NCBI GenBank assembly: GCA_963818505.1
Contig: CAWFSJ010000007.1
Span: 62,001 to 126,000 of the forward strand
Length of the DNA: 64,000 nt
From: JADKAV01 sp963818505
GTDB taxonomy: Bacteria; Actinomycetota; Actinomycetes; S36-B12; UBA10799
Direction: 5' to 3'
The stretch's first letter is position 1. Each line of letters begins with the position of its first letter. Below are positions 1 to 8,160 of this stretch, piece by piece. A program made the position numbers and the translations under genes. The notes below the pieces were generated by a model. It searched no databases. It saw nothing but the letters and a program-made list of their open reading frames with translations, and had not been told where the DNA came from.

Positions 1-801
1 AAGGCCAAGAACCGGTCGGTGAAGGTCGCGACTCTGGCCGACGGCGCGTGGGTGCGCAGTCCTGGCCGGTTCGAGTTGCGCAACGACGGGCGCTTCTGGG
101 CCACAAACTCGCCCGGCACCTCGATCAGCGCGGTGAAGTCGTGGGGCCGTACCTACGTACTGCAGCGCAGTATCGGTGGAGTGGGGACCTACTACTCCTA
201 CGTCGCCCGGGGACAGAAGGTTCGCTCGGGAGGTGCCTTGTCGCCGACCTGGCAGGCGCGGGTGGGAAAGAAGTGGTTGCTGGCGAACGAGAGTCCGGAG
301 TCGTTGAGTTGGACGCTGTCCGGTAGTCCCGTTGTCAAGGTCGCGCCCATCCCCGGCCTGTCTGGCTACCTGCTGGCCACAGGTGCGTTGGTCGACACCG
401 TGCCGTTCGACGCGACCACCAGCGACACCAGGGGCTCGATGTTCCTGGAGATTCCCCTAGGGTTCGGCCGCGACCTGTTGGACTTCGACTTCTCGATGCA
501 GGGCACCGACGAGTTCATGTCCTTCGACAGCAGCGTCCTGCGGCCCGCGGACACGGTTCCCGACCTGGCTGCTGGCGTTAACAACGTTTCGATCGGTCCG
601 AAGGGACTGGTCGAATGGTCCAAGACTCCGACAGCGTCCACCGTGACGATCTCGGGTCAGAGTGATTGGAAGTTGTTCGACGACAAGCTCGCTTTGATCG
701 ACTCGGGCGCGGCGGACACAACAACGAAGCAGGCGCCGGCCGGGGCGTACCTGGCGGTCTTCGGTCCCGCGGGGAGCAACGCCACGGTCGTCGTCGAGTA
801 G
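1..801 (+). CDS. 3' part of an unidentified, probably extracytoplasmic protein
   Basis: The reading frame is open from the first base of the window to a TAG at 799-801, so this is the C-terminal part of a longer gene; the GTG at 19 is simply the first start-like codon. I do not recognise the family. The visible 266 residues lack membrane segments and are rich in Gly, Ser, Thr and aromatic residues arranged in alternating beta-like stretches, ending in a short Ala/Gly-rich beta hairpin and a valine-rich tail. That composition resembles secreted or surface beta-sandwich proteins, but this is inference. No neighbouring gene explains its role. Confidence 0.6.
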   Translation, partial: KAKNRSVKVATLADGAWVRSPGRFELRNDGRFWATNSPGTSISAVKSWGRTYVLQRSIGGVGTYYSYVARGQKVRSGGALSPTWQARVGKKWLLANESPESLSWTLSGSPVVKVAPIPGLSGYLLATGALVDTVPFDATTSDTRGSMFLEIPLGFGRDLLDFDFSMQGTDEFMSFDSSVLRPADTVPDLAAGVNNVSIGPKGLVEWSKTPTASTVTISGQSDWKLFDDKLALIDSGAADTTTKQAPAGAYLAVFGPAGSNATVVVE

Positions 802-944
802 GCGGGCGGCCCCTCGTGTGGGCCGAACGAGGCCGACCTGGGCCATGACGCAACTCACTGGCGTGTTGTTGCCACCCCTTTCTAGGCTCATGCCATGGCC
901 TTGCGCGGCCATGTGCGGGCCGGATCTTCGAGAGGAATGATGTG

Positions 945-1286
945 ATGCAGCGGTACCTGATCTCGTTCGACGAGGGAGACATGGTCTTCACCGCGGATGA
1001 GCTGCCCGAAGTGGCGCGGGCAGCCAATGCCGTAGCCGACGAGGCCAAGGCGGCTGGCGTATGGGTGTTCGGCGGTGGGCTGACCGGAGCTGGCGAGGCC
1101 AGCGTCGTTGGCACCGACATGACTGTGAACGAGGGGCCGTTTCCAGGCAAGCAGACGTTCATTGGCGGATTCGCGGTCGTTGATGTCCCGTCCCGCGAGC
1201 AGGCCCACGAATGGGCGGCAAAGTTCGCAGTAGCCTGCCGCTGCGCGCAGGAGGTCCGGCCGTTCGTGACCGACCCGCAGATGTGA
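945..1286 (+). CDS. YCII-related (DGPF-type) small protein
   Basis: The protein has 113 residues. Its N-terminal half has the pattern of YCII/DGPF domain proteins (start MQRYLISFDEGD, a central FGGGLTGAG turn, then VNEGPFPGKQTFIGGFAVVDV), where a ferredoxin-like fold carries a conserved Asp/His or Gly-Pro-Phe motif. In sequenced actinobacteria such proteins often sit near ECF sigma factors, but none is visible here. Start choice: AGAGG at 931-935 is about 9 bases before the ATG at 945; a GTG at 942 is equally possible. It stands alone between unrelated genes. Biochemical function is unknown for most of the family. Confidence 0.75.
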   Translation: MQRYLISFDEGDMVFTADELPEVARAANAVADEAKAAGVWVFGGGLTGAGEASVVGTDMTVNEGPFPGKQTFIGGFAVVDVPSREQAHEWAAKFAVACRCAQEVRPFVTDPQM

Positions 1287-1592
1287 GCGCCGCGCGTTGG
1301 GTGGGGTTCGTGCAGTTGGTTGATGTCTGTCGCGCGACGAACCTCAACCAACTGCATGAGCGTCAACCAACAGCCCTGTTGGCATGCTGTCGGGCCCTTG
1401 CCACGAACCCCGCCGATACCTTTGGCGCACATTGACCGCTATTACGCCGTCGTCGGTGAGCGCGAGATTGTGCAGGCGTTCGACCTGAGGAGGTGTCGCG
1501 ACGGACGCCGCGGGTTCGGCGGTGATCGATGGGCCGGACGTTGGTGGCGGTGTCACGAGCGTGCCTGCCGGCGGCCACGACGGCTGCACGGA
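1287..1592. other. About 300-bp non-coding interval with two hairpins
   Basis: The interval separates the YCII-like gene from the convergent DUF305 gene. Open frames here look like shadows without ribosome-binding sites. The left half holds an inverted repeat (1311-1356) and a second short hairpin at 1367-1382 (CCAACAG / CTGTTGG). I see nothing interpretable in 1390-1592. Confidence 0.6.
1311..1356. repeat. 13-bp inverted repeat with palindromic loop
   Basis: The arms TGCAGTTGGTTGA (1311-1323) and TCAACCAACTGCA (1344-1356) are perfect reverse complements around a 20-nt spacer that itself contains the palindrome GTCGCGCGAC (1329-1338). It lies just after the YCII-like gene. There is no T-tract, so a classical terminator is unlikely. 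The TTGGTT/AACCAA core recalls the arms of the 68-bp palindrome family elsewhere in the window, but similarity is too short to claim kinship. Confidence 0.6.
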
Positions 1593-2237
1593 TCACGGCC
1601 CACCGTTTGCCAGCAGGTTCTGCATCGTCGTGATCTCCTGCTGCTGTCCGCTGATGACCGCATCAGTGAGTGTCGTCACCTGGCTGCTTTCGGATGCCTG
1701 TGCCTGCTCGGCCATCGAGATCGCCCCCTGGTGGTGGGCAATCATCATGGTGAGCCACATCTGGTCGAACTCGTTGGCTTGGGTCTGCTCAAGTTGCTGC
1801 ATCTGCTCGTCGGTCATCATCCCCGACATCGTCATCGCGCCCATGTCATGGCCGCTGTGGTCCATGCCCGCGATGTCGCTGCCGTCGGTGGCCCCGGGCA
1901 TGGCGGTTGGCGCTCCCCAGTCCTGCAGCCACTGGGTCATCTGCTGAATCTCCGGGTCCTGGGCTGCCTTGATCTGTGCGGCGAGTTGCTGCACCTCCTC
2001 CGATGCTCCTGACTGCGGGTCCAAAGCGAGGACCGACATCTCGATCGCCTGCTGGTGATGCGGGATCATCGATTGCGCGAAGGCGACATCGGTGGGTGAT
2101 CCCTGCATCATCGGTGCCGATGCCGAGGGTGCAACCGGCGAGGTCGCGCTGTCCGTGGTGCTGCTGGAGCATGACGCGAGTGAGGCGGCCGCGGCGACAG
2201 TAGCGATGGCCAGGGCGGCGGTGCGTCGAATCTTCAC
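1593..2237 (-). CDS. DUF305 lipoprotein, probable periplasmic copper-binding protein
   Basis: The protein has 214 residues. It starts with a lipoprotein signal: basic MKIRR, a hydrophobic stretch and an LASC lipobox near residues 20-23, then a Ser/Thr-rich linker. The mature part carries two DUF305 halves, each with an MIPHHQQAIEMS-like or MIAHHQGAISMAE motif, and between them a Met/His-rich segment (DIAGMDHSGHDMGAMTMSGMM) well suited to bind Cu(I)/Cu(II). The cyanobacterial copper protein CopM also carries DUF305. GTG start with AAGGAG upstream. It is 15 bp downstream of the multicopper oxidase on the same strand, so the two are probably co-transcribed. Confidence 0.85.
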   Translation of the reverse strand: MKIRRTAALAIATVAAAASLASCSSSTTDSATSPVAPSASAPMMQGSPTDVAFAQSMIPHHQQAIEMSVLALDPQSGASEEVQQLAAQIKAAQDPEIQQMTQWLQDWGAPTAMPGATDGSDIAGMDHSGHDMGAMTMSGMMTDEQMQQLEQTQANEFDQMWLTMMIAHHQGAISMAEQAQASESSQVTTLTDAVISGQQQEITTMQNLLANGGP

Positions 2238-2252
2238 AGGTGATTCTCCTTC

Positions 2253-3695
2253 TCAGGTGGTGTATTCCAGGCGGGTCATCATGCCCGCTTCTGCGTGGTA
2301 GGCGTTGTGGCAGTGGAGCATCCAGCGGCCAGGGTTATCCGCGACCAGGGCGATCTCGGCGCGGGCCATCGGAGGTAGCAGCAGTGTGTCCTTGCGGGCA
2401 CCGGTCCCTCCAGCCAAACCGATCTGGAACGTGTGGCCGTGCAAGTGAATCGGGTGACTCATCATCGACATGTTGGAGAGCCGAAGCCTGACGGTTTCCC
2501 CGCGTTGCACATTGAGCGGTTGTGAGCGGTCGTAGGTGACGCCGTTGATCGTCCAGATGTAGGGCGCCATGGACCCTGAAAAGACCAGATCGTAGGAGGT
2601 CTGCGGCTCAGCCTGCGGTAGGCGCACGCTCTCCTCGGCCTGAAGGATATCGGCGCTCGCGGGGTAAGCAGAGAGTTCGCTTGGCCGGGGGTTCGCCGGG
2701 ATACTCCCAGCTGCGCTGCGCAGGACCGCCATGGCGTAGCCGCTCTTGCCTGCCGGTTCGGCCACAACTGGGAACACCCCGTCGCCCACCCGGACCGAGA
2801 CGTCGTACCGCTCGCCCATCCCTAGCCGCAGAGACTGGGCATCAACCGGCAGGACTGGGAATCCGTCGGCGTGCGTGATGGTCATCGTGTGACCGCCCAC
2901 GGCGACAGTGAAGATCGTGTCGGCGGCAGCGTTGATGATCCTGATCCGTACTCTGTCGCCGGGTTTGACCCGAAGTGTGTCCGGGTCAACGGTGGATCGG
3001 CCATTCATCAGAAACAGGGGGTAGGTGACGTCGCCGCCGTCTGAGCCCATCCCCATCCCACCCATATGCATCATGCCGTCCTGATTGCCGCGCTGACCGG
3101 CGGCGACAAGCCCATCGAAGATCTCCTGAGGGTCTGGGCCAACGCCTTGCGTCCAGTCGTCCAGCATAAGAACCCAGTCGTGCTCGTAGTCGCCTGCCTC
3201 GTTGCGGTCCTCCACGACGAATGGGGCGTACATCCCCGTATCTAGTTGGAGCCCGGTGTGGGGGTGGAACCAGTGTGTGCCTGCGTCCGGCACGATGAAG
3301 TCGTAGGTGAACTCGGTGTTCGGCTGGATGGCCGGAGTCGTGACCCCCGGCACCCCGTCCATCGGGTTCGGGACGGCCAGCCCATGCCAGTGCACGCTGG
3401 ACTCCTCGGGCAGATCGTTGCTCACCGTGATCTGCACACGCTGGCCCACCGTGGCTCTGATCCCACGTCCCGGGACCTGCTGACCGAACGTCCAGGCAGT
3501 GGCTACCCGACCCCCCAGATCGATCTGGGTCTCTTGGGCGCGTAACCGGATTGACTGTGCCACCGGTCCGGTCGGCGCTGTGGTGGGGACGACGACAGGG
3601 GGGTTCTTCCCTGATGAGCACGACGACAATGACGCTGCCGCAGTCCCTAACGAGACAGCAAGGAAGCTGCGTCGCGACATCGATGGACTCCCCAT
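2253..3695 (-). CDS. Tat-exported multicopper oxidase (copper-resistance type)
   Basis: The protein has 480 residues. The N-terminus has a twin-arginine signal (MSRRSFLAVSLG, residues 6-17) followed by a Cys that could also be a lipobox. Three cupredoxin domains are readable from the copper ligands: HWHG at about 102-105, HWFHPH at 141-146, and C-terminal HPIHLHGH and HCHNAYHAEAGM supplying the T1 and T2/T3 sites. A Met-rich insert (MMHMGGMGMG) resembles those that bind Cu(I) in CueO/CopA-type oxidases. The likely role is oxidation of Cu(I) outside the membrane. It diverges from the SHOCT/two-component operon with a perfect inverted repeat between them, which suggests copper-responsive control. 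The ATG at 3695 or the one at 3680 may be used. Confidence 0.92.
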   Translation of the reverse strand: MGSPSMSRRSFLAVSLGTAAASLSSCSSGKNPPVVVPTTAPTGPVAQSIRLRAQETQIDLGGRVATAWTFGQQVPGRGIRATVGQRVQITVSNDLPEESSVHWHGLAVPNPMDGVPGVTTPAIQPNTEFTYDFIVPDAGTHWFHPHTGLQLDTGMYAPFVVEDRNEAGDYEHDWVLMLDDWTQGVGPDPQEIFDGLVAAGQRGNQDGMMHMGGMGMGSDGGDVTYPLFLMNGRSTVDPDTLRVKPGDRVRIRIINAAADTIFTVAVGGHTMTITHADGFPVLPVDAQSLRLGMGERYDVSVRVGDGVFPVVAEPAGKSGYAMAVLRSAAGSIPANPRPSELSAYPASADILQAEESVRLPQAEPQTSYDLVFSGSMAPYIWTINGVTYDRSQPLNVQRGETVRLRLSNMSMMSHPIHLHGHTFQIGLAGGTGARKDTLLLPPMARAEIALVADNPGRWMLHCHNAYHAEAGMMTRLEYTT

Positions 3696-3740
3696 GCAGA
3701 CGACCCTGACAGGCGCGCCTGGAGGTCCTGCCCAGGTTTC

Positions 3741-3782
3741 ATGAAGATTCGATGAAGCGGTCGCCCTTCATCGAATCTTCAT
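3741..3782. promoter_or_regulatory. Probable response-regulator operator between divergent copper genes
   Basis: The arms ATGAAGATTCGATGAA (3741-3756) and TTCATCGAATCTTCAT (3767-3782) are perfect inverted copies with a 10-nt spacer. Each arm contains TGAAGATT followed by a second TGAAG, the layout expected for an OmpR-family dimer; it resembles, from memory, the TGAAGATT direct repeats reported for CopR of Corynebacterium glutamicum. Position between the oxidase and the two-component operon fits autoregulation and oxidase control. Binding itself is inferred. Confidence 0.75.
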
Positions 3783-3850
3783 CCTTCGCACGTCCGTTCT
3801 CCATGAGTGGTAGCGATCCTGACGGGGAGGAAGTTGGAGGTGACTCGGCG

Positions 3851-4105
3851 ATGATGGGCTATCACGCAAGCAACGGGTGGCAGAGCTGGATGGTCGTGGC
3901 GATGTGGATCTGGCCCCTACTGGTGGCCCTGGCGGTCTGGGGACTGGCGGTCCTGACGCGGGGTACCACTGCGAACCCGGCGAATGCCGCAGAAGATCCG
4001 TCGGAAATTCTCAAGCGGCGCTTCGCAAGAGGCGAGATGACAGCGGACGAGTACTTGGAGGCGGGCGCGATCCTGGAGAATGGCAACAGACGCGCCCACG
4101 GGTGA
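3851..4105 (+). CDS. Small membrane protein with C-terminal SHOCT domain
   Basis: The protein has 84 residues. It contains one transmembrane helix near residues 14-34 (VVAMWIWPLLVALAVWGLAVL) and a C-terminal SHOCT motif with EILKRRFARGEMTADEYLEA. I chose ATG 3851 because GGAGG lies at 3836-3840; a longer frame opens at 3752 but that codon is inside the inverted repeat. SHOCT is a short helical oligomerisation motif often tethered to membrane segments. The gene is first in the copper sensor operon and overlaps the response-regulator frame by 26 bp, so translation is probably coupled. Its specific role is unknown. Confidence 0.8.
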   Translation: MMGYHASNGWQSWMVVAMWIWPLLVALAVWGLAVLTRGTTANPANAAEDPSEILKRRFARGEMTADEYLEAGAILENGNRRAHG

Positions 4106-4826
4106 AGCTAGCGCGACGGAACGGAGAGCTGTGTCGCCACAACTACGTGTCCTCGTAGTGGAGGACGAGCCGGATCTCGCGACTGTCATCAGCGCGTACC
4201 TCCGCGGCGAGGCCTTCGACGTCGAGATCGCAGGCACGGGCCCTGACGCTGTGGAGATGGCGCGAACTCTGAGCCCTGACTTGGTAGTGCTTGACATCAT
4301 GCTGCCTGGCTTCGACGGGTTGGAGGTCTGTCGCCGTATCCGCACCTTCACCGACTGCTACGTGATCATGCTGACTGCTCGAGACGACGAGATCGACAAA
4401 GTCATTGGGCTTGGCGTAGGGGCAGACGACTACCTGGTGAAACCGTTCTCGCCGCGTGAACTGACCGCCCGAATCCGGGCCATGCTGCGCCGCCCGAGGG
4501 GGGTTGGCGAATCCTCGTCGGCCCAGTCTTCGCGCCTACTGGGTGGCCTTCGCGTGGACCCCGACTCCCGTAAAGTGTGGCTCGAGGAGAAGGAGCTGGA
4601 ACTCACGCGCACGGAGTTCGACTTGCTGGACGCCCTGACAGCGCAGCCCAAGAGGGCCTTCACCCGCAGGCAACTCATTGAGGCAGTGTGGGGAAGTGAC
4701 TGGTACGGCGACGAGCACATCGTCGACGTCCATGTGGGCCATCTACGCAAGAAGCTCGACGACGATGCAGCATCGCCGCGCTACATCAGGACCGTTCGGG
4801 GTGTCGGCTACGGGATGGCTTCATGA
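4080..4826 (+). CDS. OmpR-family response regulator, probable copper response
   Basis: The protein has 248 residues if started at ATG 4080. The receiver domain (about 22-138) shows the acidic pair in VVEDEPD, phospho-acceptor Asp72 in LVVLDIMLPG and Lys121 in YLVKPF. A winged-helix DNA-binding domain follows, with TRTEFDLLDAL, TRRQLIEAVWG and the recognition-helix region IVDVHVGHLRKKL, ending in RYIRTVRGVGYGM. A GTG at 4131 just before the conserved LRVLVVEDE is an alternative start. The stop overlaps the kinase start by 4 bp. It likely binds the inverted repeat at 3741-3782 and controls the oxidase; the copper assignment rests on context. Confidence 0.9.
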   Translation: MATDAPTGEASATERRAVSPQLRVLVVEDEPDLATVISAYLRGEAFDVEIAGTGPDAVEMARTLSPDLVVLDIMLPGFDGLEVCRRIRTFTDCYVIMLTARDDEIDKVIGLGVGADDYLVKPFSPRELTARIRAMLRRPRGVGESSSAQSSRLLGGLRVDPDSRKVWLEEKELELTRTEFDLLDALTAQPKRAFTRRQLIEAVWGSDWYGDEHIVDVHVGHLRKKLDDDAASPRYIRTVRGVGYGMAS

Positions 4827-5923
4827 GGCGGCCGAGGAGTCTCGCCGCCCGACTCTTCAGTGCGCAGTTACTCGTCATCGCCGTCACCTTCACGGCATTG
4901 CTCGTGACCGTCGTGCTCATCGCCCCAGGGCTGTTTCTTCACCACCTGCGCATGTCGGGGGAGGATTCCCCCGTCGTGCAACTGCACGCGCAGGAGGCTT
5001 TTGAAACGTCGGTCGGCTTGGCCCTACTGGCGGCCGCCACCGTCGCGGTGATTGCCGCAATTGTGTTGTCGTGGTTTCTTGCCCGCCGAGTGAGCGAACC
5101 GATCACGGAGCTGGCCGCATCGGCGGAGGCGGTGGCGCATGGCAATTACGATGTCACAGTCCCGCGGACGGGATTCGGAACGGAACTGCATACGTTGTCA
5201 CGATCCTTCCAGGACATGGCCGACAGCCTGGGGACGACAGACCGGGCGCGTAGCCGGATGCTTTCAGACGTCTCCCATGAGATTCGTACGCCGCTGGCCA
5301 CTCTTGAGGCGCACATCGACGCCTTGGAGGACGGGGTCATTCCCAGCTCGGCGCAGAACTACGAGGTGATGCGGGATCAGGTTCACCGTTTGCGCCGGCT
5401 CGCCAGTGACGTGCGCTTAGCGGCTGAGGCGCAGGAACACGCCCTGACGCTTCATCCCGAGCCAACCCCGGTCAGCGAGCCTGTGAAGACGGCGTGTTCT
5501 CTGTACGAAGCTCGCTATCGCGACAAGGGTGTGCTGCTGAGGGACCTGTGCCATGAATCCAATGGCCTGGCGGTCCTGGTTGACAGGGATCGCATGCAGC
5601 AAGTGCTGGGCAACCTCCTCGAGAACGCGTTGCGGCACACTCCTGCCGGTGGTGTGGTCTCGCTTCAGTGCCAGCGACGGGGTCACATCGTGGAGATCAG
5701 CGTGACCGATACCGGCATAGGCATCGAGCCTCAGGATCTAGACCGTGTGTTTGAGCGTTTCCAGCGCCTCGATGATGCCCGTGAGTCCGACTCGGCAGGC
5801 AGCGGTCTGGGACTCACTATCGCACGTGCCTTGATCCAGAATCAGAACGGTGATTTGACGGCTTTCAGTAGGGGCCCGGGGACTGGCAGCACTTTCGTGA
5901 TCAAGCTGCCCCAGTGGGTGTGA
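4823..5923 (+). CDS. Sensor histidine kinase partner, probable copper sensor
   Basis: The protein has 366 residues. Two transmembrane helices (about 15-40 and 63-87) bracket a very short extracytoplasmic loop of some 22 residues, so the sensor region is small. A HAMP domain follows (88-140), then HisKA with phospho-acceptor His152 in SDVSHEIRTPLATLEAH, and HATPase_c with the N box LLENALRHTPAGG, G1 box VTDTGIGIEPQDLDRVFERF and G2 box GSGLGLTIARALI. All catalytic motifs look intact. It overlaps the regulator by ATGA, typical of a two-gene operon. The ligand is inferred from the neighbouring multicopper oxidase and DUF305 genes. Confidence 0.92.
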   Translation: MRRPRSLAARLFSAQLLVIAVTFTALLVTVVLIAPGLFLHHLRMSGEDSPVVQLHAQEAFETSVGLALLAAATVAVIAAIVLSWFLARRVSEPITELAASAEAVAHGNYDVTVPRTGFGTELHTLSRSFQDMADSLGTTDRARSRMLSDVSHEIRTPLATLEAHIDALEDGVIPSSAQNYEVMRDQVHRLRRLASDVRLAAEAQEHALTLHPEPTPVSEPVKTACSLYEARYRDKGVLLRDLCHESNGLAVLVDRDRMQQVLGNLLENALRHTPAGGVVSLQCQRRGHIVEISVTDTGIGIEPQDLDRVFERFQRLDDARESDSAGSGLGLTIARALIQNQNGDLTAFSRGPGTGSTFVIKLPQWV

Positions 5924-5950
5924 AACGACGACGGTGGGAGGCCTACCGCC

Positions 5951-6244
5951 ATGAGCCTGTCACCGTTGATGCCGGCTCACATACTCATGCCAGCCATGTT
6001 CGTTACGCCGGGCATGACGTGGGTGGGCTGTCACCCCGTCAGGGTCGGCAGTTCAGTAGTTCTCGGCCTAGGCAGGCGGCCAGCACAGTGTGAACGAAGT
6101 GTCCGCGTAAGGATTACACCGGCAGGGCCACCCCAGTGTTCGCATGGCACCGGTAGCCGTGGGGAACCTTGTGCAAGTACTGCTGGTGGTAGTCCTCGGC
6201 GAAGAAGAACCGGTGGTCAGCCGCGGGCTCGATCTCCGTGGTGA
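5951..6244 (+). CDS. Possible small Met-rich ORF after the copper kinase
   Basis: A frame starts at ATG 5951 with GGGAGG at 5935-5940, 27 bp after the kinase stop. Its first 25 residues are Met/His-rich (MPAHILMPAMFVTPGM), attractive for copper binding in this context. However, from about 6114 on it runs antisense through the end of msrA, where it becomes Arg/Gly/Pro-rich junk-like sequence, so either it is not translated or only its N-terminus matters. I regard it as doubtful. Confidence 0.2.
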   Translation: MSLSPLMPAHILMPAMFVTPGMTWVGCHPVRVGSSVVLGLGRRPAQCERSVRVRITPAGPPQCSHGTGSRGEPCASTAGGSPRRRRTGGQPRARSPW

Positions 6245-6770
6245 TCTGGCCGAGTCCGCGAGACGTCAGGACATCCTGGTATGCGTCGCGCGTCTTCTCC
6301 GCCATTGCTCGCTGCTCGTCGGTCGTCCAGAAGATCGCGGACCGGTACTGGGTCCCGACGTCGTTTCCCTGCCGGTAGCCCTGTGTCGGGTCGTGGTGCT
6401 CCCAGAAGATGCGCAGGATGTCGAGCGTGGAGGTCTTGGCGGTGTCGTAGGCCACGAGCGCCGTCTCTGTATGACCGGTCCGGCCGGTGCAGACCTCCTC
6501 GTACGTCGGGTACGCCGAGAAACCGCCCTGGTAGCCCACCGCGGTGCCGGCGACCCCGGGTGATTTCCAGAAATACTCCTCTGCACCCCAGAAGCAGCCC
6601 ATGGCCAGGTAGATCACCTCGACACCTTCGCCCCACGGCCCTTCGAGGGAGCCGCCCAACACCACATTGCTCGCTGCAAGCGGATAGGGGTAGGCCGGTC
6701 GATCGGGCATTGCACTGCCTGGTTCAACCATCGTGCGCTTGTCGGAGCCGAAGAAGCCGCGGAGATCCAT
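6114..6770 (-). CDS. msrA: Peptide-methionine (S)-S-oxide reductase MsrA
   Basis: The protein has 218 residues. It reduces methionine-S-sulfoxide in oxidised proteins using thioredoxin-type reductants. The catalytic motif GCFWGAEEYFW is clear, with VGYQGG, CTGRTGHTE, FWEHHDPTQGYRQGNDVGTQYRS and the C-terminal HQQYLHKVPHGYRCH following. The N-terminal extension before GCFWG (DKRTMVEPGSAMPDRPAYPYPL) matches the longer MsrA subtype. I start at ATG 6770 because a GAGACT -10-like hexamer lies 6 nt upstream on this strand; the frame is open further. It diverges from an MFS gene and sits next to the copper cluster, where methionine oxidation protection would make sense, though linkage may be accidental. 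Confidence 0.93.
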   Translation of the reverse strand: MDLRGFFGSDKRTMVEPGSAMPDRPAYPYPLAASNVVLGGSLEGPWGEGVEVIYLAMGCFWGAEEYFWKSPGVAGTAVGYQGGFSAYPTYEEVCTGRTGHTETALVAYDTAKTSTLDILRIFWEHHDPTQGYRQGNDVGTQYRSAIFWTTDEQRAMAEKTRDAYQDVLTSRGLGQITTEIEPAADHRFFFAEDYHQQYLHKVPHGYRCHANTGVALPV

Positions 6771-6826
6771 GACCCAAGTCTCGCCCAGATTCATCGACCG
6801 CGAAAGTGGCTGCGATAGTGGCACGG

Positions 6827-8032
6827 ATGAAGTCCTGGGTGCCCAAGGTCGGCGGTCTGCCGCGCGAGGTGAGTGTGCTGGCCGCGATCGCCTTCTGCGT
6901 GGCGCTCGGATTCGGCATCGTGATCCCGGCCATTCCGCTGTTCGCGCGCACGTTCGGGGTCAGCGCCTTCGCAGCCAGTGCGGTCATCAGCGTCTTCGCG
7001 TTCATGCGGTTGATCAGTTCGCCGGCAGCCGGGTGGGCCGTCAACCGCTTCGGCGAACGCACCATCATGTCGACGGGTTTGGCCATCGTGGGGCTGTCCA
7101 GTCTCGCTGCGGGGTTCGCGACGGACTACGCTCAACTGCTCCTGCTGCGCGGCATTGGCGGCACCGGCTCAGCGATGTTCACGATCTCAGCCACCGCGTT
7201 GTTGTTGCGAGTCACAGCCCCGGAGTACCGAGGTCGGGCATCGGGGCTGTTTCAGGCAGGCTTTCTGATCGGCGGGGTCATGGGTCCTGCGGTGGGAGGC
7301 CTGGTGATCGGCCTTTCGATTCGGGCGCCCTTCTTCGTGTACGCCGGAACCCTGTTCGCGGCTTTCCTGGTCGCGGTGGCGCTGCTGCCCCGTTTGGAGA
7401 ATGTGGAAAGCCCGGAGTTGGCCGAGGACCAGGAACGGATCAAGTTCCTGCCGACTCTGAAGTTGCCTGCCTACCAGGCTGCACTCGGCGCCAACTTCGC
7501 CAACGGTTTCGTGTTCTTCGGTCTGCGGTCGTCGCTGGTTCCCTTGTTCGTCGTCGAGGGGCTGCAGCAAGGGCCAGGGCTGGCTGGCGCGGGGTTCGTC
7601 GTGGCGGCTGGGTTGCAGGCGGCGCTGCTCGCCTTCGGTGGTCGCACAGCCGACCATCGCGGCCGGCGCCCGGCTTTGATCATCGGGTTGTCGGTCGGGG
7701 CGTTGTCACTTGCGCTGCTCGTTGTCGCTGCGAACTCCGCGCTCTTCCTCATCGCGATGGCGGTCGCTGGTGTCTCTGGAGCGTTCCTTGGTCCTTCGCC
7801 CACGGCAATCGTCGGTGACGTCTCGAAGGGTCACCACGGCGGATCGGTCGTGGCCGGTTTCCAGATGATGTCCGATGTCGGCTCGATCATCGGGCCGCTG
7901 GTCGGGGGTTTGTTGCTGGACGCAGCTGGCTTCCATGTGGCGTTTGCCGCCGGTTTCGTCGTGAGTGCGCTGGCGCTGGCGCTGGCGGTGCGGATGCCGG
8001 AGACGCTTGTGGGTCGCCAGGCGGCGGCCTAG
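6827..8032 (+). CDS. MFS transporter, drug/metabolite exporter type
   Basis: The protein has about 401 residues with twelve hydrophobic segments. N-terminal helices carry FGIVIPAIPLFARTFGVS and the motif-A-like loop GWAVNRFGERT; a second such loop, FGGRTADHRGRRPAL, marks the start of the C-terminal half. A central cytoplasmic loop is rich in acidic residues (ENVESPELAEDQERIKF). This is the DHA1-like drug:H+ antiporter layout; the substrate cannot be read from sequence. GTG 6806, GTG 6818 and ATG 6827 are all possible starts; I use the ATG next to the first helix. It is transcribed divergently from msrA with a short gap. Confidence 0.85.
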   Translation: MKSWVPKVGGLPREVSVLAAIAFCVALGFGIVIPAIPLFARTFGVSAFAASAVISVFAFMRLISSPAAGWAVNRFGERTIMSTGLAIVGLSSLAAGFATDYAQLLLLRGIGGTGSAMFTISATALLLRVTAPEYRGRASGLFQAGFLIGGVMGPAVGGLVIGLSIRAPFFVYAGTLFAAFLVAVALLPRLENVESPELAEDQERIKFLPTLKLPAYQAALGANFANGFVFFGLRSSLVPLFVVEGLQQGPGLAGAGFVVAAGLQAALLAFGGRTADHRGRRPALIIGLSVGALSLALLVVAANSALFLIAMAVAGVSGAFLGPSPTAIVGDVSKGHHGGSVVAGFQMMSDVGSIIGPLVGGLLLDAAGFHVAFAAGFVVSALALALAVRMPETLVGRQAAA

Positions 8033-8147
8033 CGCCGCCCACGGAGGCAATGCTGGTTTTCGGCAACTGATTTGCCTGTTTCCAGCTTTGCCTGTGGCGG
8101 CGTGCGAGGACTTGCCGGTTTCTCACGTCCCGGTCCGGCGCGAGGTC

Positions 8148-8153
8148 TAGTCT
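8148..8153 (+). promoter_or_regulatory. -10 hexamer of a leaderless promoter
   Basis: TAGTCT ends 7 nt before ATG 8161 (GH67-like gene). Confidence 0.5.
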
Positions 8154-8160
8154 TCCGTCC

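Noticed and set aside
3752..3850. Upstream start for the SHOCT protein
   Set aside because: The ATG at 3752 lies in the inverted-repeat operator and has no ribosome-binding site.
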